Shown in pieces: positions 53,896 through 61,823 of a stretch of DNA of 64,000 bases (the stretch's first letter is position 1; each line of letters opens with the position of its first letter). The stretch is from assembly GCF_002042965.1 (NCBI RefSeq), contig NZ_MZNT01000002.1, positions 310,001 through 374,000 on the forward strand, given 5' to 3'. Position numbers and translations under genes: made by a program. Under the pieces are notes generated by a model. It saw only the letters and a program-made list of their open reading frames with translations. It did not search any database and was not told the origin of the DNA. The DNA comes from Paenibacillus sp. 32352 (lineage in GTDB: Bacteria > Bacillota > Bacilli > Paenibacillales > NBRC-103111).

Positions 53896-55413
53896 ATGCC
53901 AGAACCTTTAGTTATACCTGCCATAGTAGTGGGTGTCATTATTGTCCTCGGTCTTGCGTTCTGGGCCCGCTACAAGACGGTAAGCCCGGACGAAGCTATG
54001 ATTGTCACGGGTTCGTTCCTTGGAAGCAAGAACGTGATGACGGATGACTCCGGGCGTAAAATTAAAATTGTCCGGGGAGGCGGCGCATTTATATTGCCGA
54101 TATTCCAGCAATCGCAGTTTTTGTCGCTGCTGTCACACAAGCTGGATGTGTCTACGCCGGAGGTATATACGGAGCAGGGGGTTCCTGTTATGGCCGACGG
54201 CGTCGCTATTATTAAAATCGGAGGCTCTGTAGAAGACGTCGCTACAGCGGCCGAGCAGTTTATGGGGAAACCGACGGAAGCGTTGAAGGGCGAAGCGCAG
54301 GAGGTGCTTGAAGGGCATCTGCGTGCCATTCTCGGATCGATGACGGTGGAGGAGGTATACCGGAACCGGGATAAATTCGCTCAAGAGGTGCAAGGCGTAG
54401 CGGCCAAGGATTTGAAAAAAATGGGTTTGCAAATCGTCTCGTTCACGATCAAGGATCTGCGCGATAAGCATGGCTACCTGGATGCCTTGGGGAAACCTCG
54501 GATTGCAGCGGTCAAGAGGGACGCGGACATAGCTGAAGCCGAAGCGCTTCGCGACGCGCGTATTCAGAAGGCAAGAGCGGAGGAAGAAGGCCAGAAGGCC
54601 GAGCTTCTTCGAGATACCAATATCGCGGAAGCGGCCAAGGATAAGGAGCTGAAGGTCGCTTCGTTCAAACGGGAGCAGGATACGGCCCGTGCGGAAGCGG
54701 ATCAGGCTTATCATATCCATGAAGCCCGCGCGAAGCAAAGCGTGGTCGAAGAGCAGATGAAGATCGAGCTCGTCCGCAAGGAACGGGAGATTGATCTCGA
54801 AGCAAAGGAAATTCTCCGTCGCGAGAAGCAATATGACGCGGAAGTGAAGAAGAAGGCGGATGCCGACCGGTATGCCGTCGTGCAGGCGGCCGAAGCGGAT
54901 AAAGCCAAACGCATTCATGAAGCTGATGCGATGAAATATCGCATTGAAGCGGAAGCGAAGGCGAATGCCGAGCAGAAGCGGCTGGAAGGTCTGGCTATTG
55001 CCGATGCGGAGCGTGCCAAAGGTACGGCGGAAGCAGAGGTTATCCGGCTGCGCGGTCTTGCGGAAGCGGAAGCCAAGCAGAAGCTGGCTGAGGCGTTCGA
55101 GAAGTTCGGCGAAGCAGCGGTGCTCGATATTATCGTCAAGATGCTGCCGGAGCTTGCCGGCAAGGTCGCGGAGCCTATTAAAGGCATCGACAAGCTGACG
55201 GTTGTAGATACCGGGCATGGGGAAGGCGCAGCGAGAGTCAGCAACTATGTGACCTCGCTGATGGCAACAGCGCCGGAGATGTTGAAAAATGTCAGCGGCA
55301 TCGACCTGGAGAAGCTGGTCAAAGGCCTGACGAACCGAGGTGCTGGCACCCCGTCCGTCCCAACGCTGGAACAGAAGGCTGCCGCTTCGGCGGATGAACC
55401 TGGAACCGATTAG
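53896..55413 (+). CDS. floT: Flotillin FloT
   Basis: A 505-residue scaffold of functional membrane microdomains. One N-terminal membrane anchor (about 5-25), SPFH/band-7 domain (about 30-210; QFLSLLSHKLDVSTPEVYTEQGVPV), then a long coiled coil of Ala/Glu/Lys repeats (about 215-395, AEA-rich) and a C-terminal tail. The length and order match Bacillus FloT. Operon mate of the YuaF-like protein. Probably membrane-stress responsive, given the sigma-W-like promoter. Confidence 0.95.
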   Translation: MPEPLVIPAIVVGVIIVLGLAFWARYKTVSPDEAMIVTGSFLGSKNVMTDDSGRKIKIVRGGGAFILPIFQQSQFLSLLSHKLDVSTPEVYTEQGVPVMADGVAIIKIGGSVEDVATAAEQFMGKPTEALKGEAQEVLEGHLRAILGSMTVEEVYRNRDKFAQEVQGVAAKDLKKMGLQIVSFTIKDLRDKHGYLDALGKPRIAAVKRDADIAEAEALRDARIQKARAEEEGQKAELLRDTNIAEAAKDKELKVASFKREQDTARAEADQAYHIHEARAKQSVVEEQMKIELVRKEREIDLEAKEILRREKQYDAEVKKKADADRYAVVQAAEADKAKRIHEADAMKYRIEAEAKANAEQKRLEGLAIADAERAKGTAEAEVIRLRGLAEAEAKQKLAEAFEKFGEAAVLDIIVKMLPELAGKVAEPIKGIDKLTVVDTGHGEGAARVSNYVTSLMATAPEMLKNVSGIDLEKLVKGLTNRGAGTPSVPTLEQKAAASADEPGTD

Positions 55414-55431
55414 AAATAAAATGACCCGATA

Positions 55432-55480
55432 ACCCGGACTCACGTACGATTTTGTACGGTGTCCGGGTTTTCTTTTTGGA
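55432..55480 (+). terminator. Rho-independent terminator
   Basis: AACCCGGACTCACGTAC pairs with GTACGGTGTCCGGGTT, followed by TTCTTTTT. Downstream of floT. Confidence 0.85.
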
Positions 55481-55559
55481 GTAAACGAGCTATAGTAGTA
55501 CTGTTTCTTAAGATTTGCATTCAGACAGGTACGATACATAGTAAAGGAGGTGTGTGAAC

Positions 55560-56117
55560 ATGTCGGTTAATTATTGCTCGTCCTGCGGCCATCCTATGGA
55601 GACGCGCCAGCTGGACGGTGTCGATCGGCGGGTTTGCACGAATTGCAATGCGGTTCATTGGGGGAATTACAGCATCGGTGTAGGAGCGCTGGTCATCAAG
55701 GATGATAAAGTGCTTCTGGTACGCAGAGCGCAGGAGCCCGGCAAAGGAAATTGGACGAACCCCGGAGGCTATATCGAGCAGCTGGAGCCGATAGAGGAGA
55801 CGGTTGTGCGCGAGGTTCTGGAGGAGACCGGCGTTCATACGAAGGTGAAGGGGATCGTTGCCTTACGCGACCAGCCCCGCAATATTCATAATGTGTATAT
55901 CGCTTTTGAAATGGAATATGTAGACGGAGAGCCGAAGGCCGATGGTGTCGAGGTGGACGGAGCCGGATTTTTCTCCCTGGAAGAAATGAAAACTATGCAG
56001 GTGGCCAATTTCACGAAGTGGCTTGTCGATGTAGCCGTGAACGGAAGGAATGACGGGCTGCTTCCGGATAAGGAAACGGACATCCCATTGAACGGAAATG
56101 GATTATTTCGGGTATAA
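55560..56117 (+). CDS. Nudix hydrolase with N-terminal zinc ribbon
   Basis: A 185-residue enzyme starting at ATG 55560 (AAAGGAGG nine bases before); the GTG at 55554 is too close to the ribosome-binding site. A zinc ribbon with CxxC at residues 6-9 and 26-29 precedes a Nudix domain whose box reads GGYIEQLEPIEETVVREVLEETG. The ribbon plus Nudix arrangement occurs in NADH pyrophosphatase-like and related hydrolases. Cleaves a nucleoside diphosphate linked to another moiety; substrate unknown. Confidence 0.88.
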   Translation: MSVNYCSSCGHPMETRQLDGVDRRVCTNCNAVHWGNYSIGVGALVIKDDKVLLVRRAQEPGKGNWTNPGGYIEQLEPIEETVVREVLEETGVHTKVKGIVALRDQPRNIHNVYIAFEMEYVDGEPKADGVEVDGAGFFSLEEMKTMQVANFTKWLVDVAVNGRNDGLLPDKETDIPLNGNGLFRV

Positions 56118-56222
56118 CTGGAAAAAAGTTTTTGGCAAGAGAGGAATTTGTCGATCTATTTAGAATATAAATAGTATTTAGAAAACTACTTGCTGCAGTC
56201 CATTCTCGAAAGGAGTCATGCA

Positions 56223-57233
56223 ATGGTTACGTTACCTAAAAAGAACGAGCTTGGCTTTTTTGAAATTCGTCTGGAATCCATAGGGGGACTTGGTGCCAAC
56301 CTGGCAGGAAAGATGCTGGCTGAAGCAGGAGTGGTAGGCGCCGGATTAAACGGCGTCAGCTTCTCCTCCTACGGTTCCGAGAAAAAAGGCTCTGCCGTCA
56401 AAGCGCATATTCGCTTCTGTGATAACGATACGAATATACGTGATACTTCGCCAGTGGAACGACCTCATGTGGTAGGGATCTTTCATGAATCATTATCCAA
56501 AACGGTAAATGTCGTAAGCGGGATCTACGAGGACAGCCTTGTGCTTGTCAATTCCGCCAAAGAGCCTGAAGAGCTCAAGGAGAAATTGAAAATGATGGGC
56601 GGTACCATTGCGGTTATCGACGCCATCGGCATTTCGATTGAAGAGAAGAACCGTGTGAATATGGCGATGTTAGGTGCATTGTTCCGGCTCTGTCCATTCC
56701 TGAATCCGGACACAATGAAGAACGTAATCCGCAAGTCTCTCGAGAAAAAATACCCGCAAGCCGTTCAACCGGCTCTAAATACGTTTGAAAGGGGTTACAA
56801 CGAGGTTCGCTTCCAAACCTTCGAACTGCCGGAAGGCGCACAAATGCCTTCGTTTGTCCGTCAGGACACGCCGGTCCTGGGCTACGAAACACAGCCGATG
56901 GGCGGTCTTGTGACGAACCCGGGCAACAGCATTTTGAAGGATTTGAGCATTTCCCGCGCGGGAATGATGCCTCACTTCCACGATGACAAATGCATACACT
57001 GTGCTGCCTGTGATACGGTCTGCCCGGACTTTTGCTTCGTCTGGGACGAACAGCCTGATAAGAAGGGGCGGCCGCAGATGTTTTTGCAAGGCATCGACTA
57101 TCAATACTGCAAAGGCTGTCTGAAGTGTGTACAGGCGTGCCCGACCGAAGCGCTGTCTAGCGCAAGGGAAACGGACGGTTATGCCGATCAGCATCGTATT
57201 CCGCATCGTTTTGATCTGGCCGTGAACGGATGA
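56223..57233 (+). CDS. 2-oxoacid:ferredoxin oxidoreductase gamma-delta fusion
   Basis: A 336-residue protein, ATG 56223 with AAAGGAG ahead. Residues 10-190 are the gamma subunit (IRLESIGGLGANLAGKMLAEAG, SFSSYGSEKKGSAVKA). A linker leads to a two-cluster ferredoxin domain (about 255-325): CIHCAACDTVCP and CKGCLKCVQACP, each with a fourth Cys for [4Fe-4S]. Gamma and delta are usually separate subunits in archaeal-type enzymes; here they are joined. The alpha-beta fusion follows 48 bases downstream. Confidence 0.9.
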   Translation: MVTLPKKNELGFFEIRLESIGGLGANLAGKMLAEAGVVGAGLNGVSFSSYGSEKKGSAVKAHIRFCDNDTNIRDTSPVERPHVVGIFHESLSKTVNVVSGIYEDSLVLVNSAKEPEELKEKLKMMGGTIAVIDAIGISIEEKNRVNMAMLGALFRLCPFLNPDTMKNVIRKSLEKKYPQAVQPALNTFERGYNEVRFQTFELPEGAQMPSFVRQDTPVLGYETQPMGGLVTNPGNSILKDLSISRAGMMPHFHDDKCIHCAACDTVCPDFCFVWDEQPDKKGRPQMFLQGIDYQYCKGCLKCVQACPTEALSSARETDGYADQHRIPHRFDLAVNG

Positions 57234-57281
57234 GCTTTCTGTCAATCAAGTAAACAGCTTACCTGAAAGGTGGAATTCCAG

Positions 57282-59588
57282 TTGGCAATTGAGATTAAGA
57301 AAGAGGTTTCTCAAGGTACAGTGGAGCAGCGTATTGTATATGAGTCAGGGAACGAAATGGCCGCTTATGCAGCGCATCAAATCAATTACCACATCATGGG
57401 ATACTTTCCAATTTCACCATCTACAGAAGTAGCGCAATTCCTGGATCTGATGAAAGCTAACGGCCAGCATGACATAAAGCTGATTCCGGCGGATGGAGAG
57501 CATGGCTCGGCAGGCGTATGCTACGGTGCATCGACTGCGGGCGGCCGCGTGTTTAATGCGACAAGCGCCAACGGCTATTTATACATGCTCGAACAAATGC
57601 CGGTCCAGTCCGGAACCCGGTTTCCGATGGTCATGAACCTTGTATGCCGTTCCGTATCGGGTCCGCTCGATATTCACGGGGATCATTCCGACTTGTACTA
57701 CGCTTTGAACACAGGCTGGCCTATCTTGATGTGCCGCGATCCTCAGGCTGTATATGATATGAACATCATGGCGCTGAAGCTTGCGGAAGACCCTGAAGTC
57801 CGTCTTCCGGTGCTGGTAGCTTCGGACGGTTATTTCACTTCCCACCAAAAACGCCGGGTACAAACCTTCGCCAATCGCGAGGACGTCCATGCCTTCGTGG
57901 GAGAAAGACCTCCTACAGGCTTTGCCGACACGCTGGATCGCGATCATCCGATTACCGTAGGTCCATACATGAATGAGCCGGATTACATCAACAACTGTTA
58001 TCAGCAGTCCGTGGCAATGTACAACGCGGAGCATGTGTATGACCGGATTCGGCAAGAGTATGCCGTGCTGACGGGACGCGATTATCCTATTCTCGATTTG
58101 TACCGGATGGAGGATGCGGAGGTGGCCGTCTTCCTGATGAACTCGGCTTCAGAGATCATTAAGGATGTGGTCGATCAGCTGCGTGCTCAAGGCATTAAAG
58201 CCGGTTCCATAGCTCCGAATATGATTCGTCCGTTCCCGCAAAAGGCGATTGCCGAAGCGTTGAAGAACGTTAAAGCGGTCACGGTAGGCGACAGGGCGGA
58301 CTCGTACGGCGGTCATGGCGGCAACATGGTCAACGAAATCAAGGCGGCATTGTTTACCCACGGCAACCGCGATACGATGGTTATAAGCCGCATCTACGGC
58401 TTGGGCGGCAAAGATTTTTATGCGGAGGATGGCCATAATCTGTTCCGGTTTGCTATAGAAGCCGTGGAAAAAGGCAAGGTAGAGGTGCCGTTTGATTACT
58501 ACGGGCATACCCCTGGCGATCCGGCTAAAGCGCCGAAGCGGGTCTTGAATCCGATGAAATATGAGGACCTGAAAACAGGACTTATCACCGTTACTCCGGA
58601 CGAAGCTACAGGCAAGCTGAATGTTCGGATTCCGCCGCTCCGTTCCTTAACCAAGAAGCCTAAGCGGATTGCGCCAGGGCACGGGGCCTGTCCGGGATGC
58701 GGGATTTTCTCGGGCCTGGAGCTATTCTTCAAGGGCATTGAAGGGGATATCGTAGCGTTGTTCCATACGGGCTGCGCAATGGTCGTAACGACCGGTTATC
58801 CTTATTCGGCGCACAAGGCCACTTACATTCACAATCTGTTCCAGAACGGCGCGGCTACGTTATCCGGCGTCGTCGAGATGTTCTGGGAGCGCAAGCGCAG
58901 GGGAGAGCTCGATGAGCTCAATCTGAAGGACGACTTCACCTTTGTTATGATTACAGGAGACGGCGGGATGGATATCGGTATGGGTCCTGCTATCGGAGCC
59001 GCGCTGCGGAACCATAAGATGATCATTCTGGAATATGATAATGAGGGCTATATGAACACGGGAGCCCAGCTGTCCTACTCGACGCCGATGGGCCATAGAA
59101 CCTCGACGTCCAACGTAGGCTCCAAGCAGGGCGGCAAAGTATTCCACCATAAGGACACGGCACAAATTATGGCCGCGACTCATATTCCTTATGTGTTTAC
59201 CGGTTCCGAAGCCTTCCCGCAGGACCTTGTCCGCAAGGCGGCCAAAGCCCAATGGTACGGGCAAAATGAAGGTTTGGTATACGGCAAAATCCTTATCGCC
59301 TGTCCGTTGAACTGGCTCTCCGAGGATCAGCAAGGCTCCAACATTGTCGGCGCCGCGGTGGACTCCTGTTTCTTCCCGTTATACGAGGTGGAACACGGAG
59401 TCACGAATATCACCTACAATCCGGAGGAGAAGAGCAAGAAGATCCCGTTATCCGACTGGCTGAAAACGATGGGCAAGACGAAGCATATGACCAAGCCGGA
59501 GTATGAAGAATCCTACAAGCTGTTCGAGGATGAAGTCGAACGCCGCTGGAACATGCTGAAGGCGAAGCATGAAAGCCCTTATCTATAA
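57282..59588 (+). CDS. 2-oxoacid:ferredoxin oxidoreductase alpha-beta fusion (pyruvate synthase type)
   Basis: A 768-residue protein starting at TTG 57282 (AAAGGTGG eight bases before); an in-frame GTG at 57270 lies within that ribosome-binding site. The N-terminal half is the alpha subunit: MGYFPISPSTEV and the RSVSGPLDIHGDHSD stretch that contacts the substrate. The C-terminal half (from about residue 460) is beta, with zinc/iron-sulfur-type cysteines in GHGACPGCG, TGCAMVVTTGYP, and TPP-binding GDGGMDIG with its partner N in EYDNEGYMNTG. With the gamma-delta protein it forms a two-polypeptide enzyme that oxidises a 2-oxoacid (pyruvate most likely) to acyl-CoA and reduced ferredoxin. Terminator follows. 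Confidence 0.92.
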   Translation: MAIEIKKEVSQGTVEQRIVYESGNEMAAYAAHQINYHIMGYFPISPSTEVAQFLDLMKANGQHDIKLIPADGEHGSAGVCYGASTAGGRVFNATSANGYLYMLEQMPVQSGTRFPMVMNLVCRSVSGPLDIHGDHSDLYYALNTGWPILMCRDPQAVYDMNIMALKLAEDPEVRLPVLVASDGYFTSHQKRRVQTFANREDVHAFVGERPPTGFADTLDRDHPITVGPYMNEPDYINNCYQQSVAMYNAEHVYDRIRQEYAVLTGRDYPILDLYRMEDAEVAVFLMNSASEIIKDVVDQLRAQGIKAGSIAPNMIRPFPQKAIAEALKNVKAVTVGDRADSYGGHGGNMVNEIKAALFTHGNRDTMVISRIYGLGGKDFYAEDGHNLFRFAIEAVEKGKVEVPFDYYGHTPGDPAKAPKRVLNPMKYEDLKTGLITVTPDEATGKLNVRIPPLRSLTKKPKRIAPGHGACPGCGIFSGLELFFKGIEGDIVALFHTGCAMVVTTGYPYSAHKATYIHNLFQNGAATLSGVVEMFWERKRRGELDELNLKDDFTFVMITGDGGMDIGMGPAIGAALRNHKMIILEYDNEGYMNTGAQLSYSTPMGHRTSTSNVGSKQGGKVFHHKDTAQIMAATHIPYVFTGSEAFPQDLVRKAAKAQWYGQNEGLVYGKILIACPLNWLSEDQQGSNIVGAAVDSCFFPLYEVEHGVTNITYNPEEKSKKIPLSDWLKTMGKTKHMTKPEYEESYKLFEDEVERRWNMLKAKHESPYL

Positions 59589-59607
59589 ATTATCTGCTCC
59601 AAGCGCG

Positions 59608-59643
59608 AAAAAGGCACCATCTCCGATGGAGATCGTGCCTTTT
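59608..59643 (+). terminator. Rho-independent terminator
   Basis: AAAAGGCACCATCTCC pairs with GGAGATCGTGCCTTTT, one mismatch, four-base loop, T-run. Confidence 0.88.
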
Positions 59644-59681
59644 CTATGTAAAGCCTTATAAATTGTGAGGAGGACATCCCG

Positions 59682-59975
59682 TTGCCGTTCGTATTGAAGC
59701 ACGATAAAACGTCTCAAATCTTTACCTGCACTCTTATCAATTCTTATGAATTGGCGTACTACGGTACCAAGTTTTGGGATGATGAGGAGGAAGCCCGAGC
59801 TGCTTACAGTGATTTTTTACTTTCCCAGGGTGTGCTCGAAACCGGGGATTGGCAGCTGATGGAGCTATCGGATCATGATCTAAAGCTGTGCAATGTGAAG
59901 CTGAAGAATGATCCGCGCCTCATCCTCTCATTCAATGAGGAAACACAGAAGATGACTGTAAGTATTTCTCCGTAA
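59682..59975 (+). CDS. Small protein of unknown function
   Basis: A 97-residue protein from TTG 59682, with GAGGAGG at 59667-59673. It is acidic, with no signal peptide and no cysteine cluster; the middle has DDEEEARAAYSDFLLSQ. I do not recognise a family. Its last 44 bases overlap the 3' end of the uridine kinase gene on the other strand, so the two transcripts can pair. Confidence 0.65.
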   Translation: MPFVLKHDKTSQIFTCTLINSYELAYYGTKFWDDEEEARAAYSDFLLSQGVLETGDWQLMELSDHDLKLCNVKLKNDPRLILSFNEETQKMTVSISP

Positions 59976-60561
59976 GAATGGTAAGCAGCTGGATGCCGAC
60001 TTCGTTATGACCGCCCTCGGGAATAATGATGTCGGCATATTTTTTGGACGGTTCAATAAACGCTTCGTGCATAGGCTTGACCGTTGTCAAATATTGATCG
60101 TACACCGATTGGATCGTCCGGCCGCGCTCTTGAATATCTCGGAGCACTCTTCGCAAAATGCGTACGTCAGGGTCCGTATCGACGAACACTTTGATGTCCA
60201 GAATCGTCCGGAGCTGCTCATCGGATAATACATGAAGACCTTCGATAATGACAATGGGATTAGGCTGAAGCTCTTTGGTTATATTTGAGCGGGAATGAGT
60301 AGAAAAATCATATGTCGGGGATGAAACCCGTTGATTTTGCTTGAGCTGCTTCAGATGCTCTATCAGCAATACATTATCGAACGCCAGCGGATGGTCGTAA
60401 TTGATGGCTTCCCGTTCAGAAAAGCTCAGATGGCTGTGATCACAATAATAATTGTCTTGCGATATAAAGGTAACCTGGCTGCTGCCAAGCTTGTCGATAA
60501 CCGACCGGGCAACGGTAGTTTTACCTGACCCTGTCCCTCCTGCGATACCGATGATAAGCAT
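59932..60561 (-). CDS. udk: Uridine kinase
   Basis: A 209-residue enzyme of pyrimidine salvage that makes UMP from uridine. The P-loop GIAGGTGSGKTTVA begins at residue 5, followed by the uridine-binding DNYYCDHSHLS segment, NYDHPLAFDN and IVIEGLHVLSDEQLR. AAGGGGG precedes the start. Length and motifs match Udk fully. Confidence 0.96.
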   Translation of the reverse strand: MLIIGIAGGTGSGKTTVARSVIDKLGSSQVTFISQDNYYCDHSHLSFSEREAINYDHPLAFDNVLLIEHLKQLKQNQRVSSPTYDFSTHSRSNITKELQPNPIVIIEGLHVLSDEQLRTILDIKVFVDTDPDVRILRRVLRDIQERGRTIQSVYDQYLTTVKPMHEAFIEPSKKYADIIIPEGGHNEVGIQLLTILTEKYLQSSSVFPH

Positions 60562-60795
60562 GAATAGTAGATCCCCCTTAAAATGTGTGCGTTATCCATA
60601 AGCTGATTTCTGGGCCTCATTTTCAGGTTTCTGAAGCTTCCAATCAGGGTAAAAAGAAACGAACGAGTTCTTGCAACTCAAGTATTGTAGCATAAACTCG
60701 CTCCGGTTTCGAGAACCTCATAATTGTTGTGAAACATGGCAAAATAAGCTTGTCTTTGGAAGTCAGTTAACTACGAAGAATTGAGGTGCAGAGAG

Positions 60796-61611
60796 ATGAA
60801 TACGCAAACGATTCAAAAACCGAAGGCGATGTACCCAGAGCTAAAGGATAAGGTAGCTGTTGTCACAGGCGCAGGCTCAGGTATCGGGAGAGCGACGGCT
60901 CTAGCGCTGGCAGCGCAAGGGGTTAAGGTAGGGCTGCTGGATCTGAAGGATAGCCGTACAGAGCAGGTCAAGAGCGAAATCGAAGCTTTGAATGCCGAAG
61001 CTCTTACTGCCGATGTCGACGTGTCTGACCCGGATCGAGTGAGGGAAGCGATAGAATCGGTCGCCAAGAAATGGGGAAAAGTCGATATCGTATTTGCCAA
61101 TGCCGGTATTAACGGCGTGCTTGCGCCGATTGAAACGATGAATCCGGATGAGTGGGATCATACGCTTACGACGAATCTGAAAGGCACCTTCCTCACAGTA
61201 AAGTACGCGATTCCTTACATGAAAGAGCAGGGAGGCAGCATTATAGTCACGAGCTCCATTAACGGAAACCGTGTCTTCTCCAACTTCGGTATGTCCGCTT
61301 ACAGCACATCCAAAGCGGGGCAAATGGCATTTGCCAAAATGGCTGCGCTGGAGCTGGCCCGCTACAAGATAAGAGTCAATGTCATTTGTCCGGGTTCTAT
61401 CCAGACACATATCAGTGAAAGCACGCATCCGACGCCGGATTTGCAAAAAATCAAAATCCCCGTGAAATATCCGGAAGGAAACCAGCCTCTGGAGCATGCT
61501 CCAGGGCAGCCGGAACAGGTCGGAGATCTGGTCACCTTCCTGGCATCGAACGCATCAAGCCATATTACGGGTACAGAGCTGTTCATTGATGGCGCGGAAT
61601 CTTTGATCTAG
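60796..61611 (+). CDS. SDR-family oxidoreductase
   Basis: A 271-residue short-chain dehydrogenase. ATG 60796 is preferred over the in-frame TTG at 60781. NAD(P) motif VTGAGSGIGRATALA, the NAG motif FANAGINGV, catalytic Ser in VTSSINGN, and catalytic Tyr/Lys in SAYSTSKAGQMA. Asp in LLDLKDS after the second strand favours NAD. Substrate unknown; a glucose-1-dehydrogenase-like or general alcohol dehydrogenase role is possible. Strong terminator behind it. Confidence 0.9.
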   Translation: MNTQTIQKPKAMYPELKDKVAVVTGAGSGIGRATALALAAQGVKVGLLDLKDSRTEQVKSEIEALNAEALTADVDVSDPDRVREAIESVAKKWGKVDIVFANAGINGVLAPIETMNPDEWDHTLTTNLKGTFLTVKYAIPYMKEQGGSIIVTSSINGNRVFSNFGMSAYSTSKAGQMAFAKMAALELARYKIRVNVICPGSIQTHISESTHPTPDLQKIKIPVKYPEGNQPLEHAPGQPEQVGDLVTFLASNASSHITGTELFIDGAESLI

Positions 61612-61620
61612 GCATATTAA

Positions 61621-61668
61621 GGAAGCCTTGACCTATAGGGATGGCCCCTTTAGGCAAGGCTTCTTTGT
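61621..61668 (+). terminator. Rho-independent terminator
   Basis: Long hairpin: GAAGCCTTG with CAAGGCTTC outside, CCTATAGGG with CCCCTTTAGG inside, then TTTG. Follows the SDR gene. Confidence 0.8.
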
Positions 61669-61676
61669 ATGATCAT

Positions 61677-61823
61677 CTTTGTGGGGCTATTTTTCGGGGC
61701 TCCCCGCAAAGTACCTGAATCAACTTCGAGGTCAATGCATCACTTTGTGGGGCTAATTTTTCGGGGCTCCCCGCAAAGTACTTGAATCAGCTTCGCAGCC
61801 AATGCCTCACTTTGTGGGGCTAA
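61677..61823. repeat. Tandem hairpin repeat, two full units and one partial
   Basis: Unit 1 starts at 61677, unit 2 at 61743 (66-base period) and a partial third at 61810 (67-base period). Each full unit holds CTTTGTGGGG paired with CCCCGCAAAG around a T-rich loop and a second GGGGCTCCCC palindrome. The third copy supplies the stop codon (TAG on the minus strand at 61820-61822) of the SNF2 gene. The hairpins could act as terminators in either direction. Confidence 0.8.

Noticed and set aside
54133..55539. 468-codon open frame antisense to floT
   Set aside because: It arises from the repetitive Ala/Glu/Lys coding of the flotillin coiled coil; Leu/Arg-rich translation, no ribosome-binding site, and the sense gene is certain.
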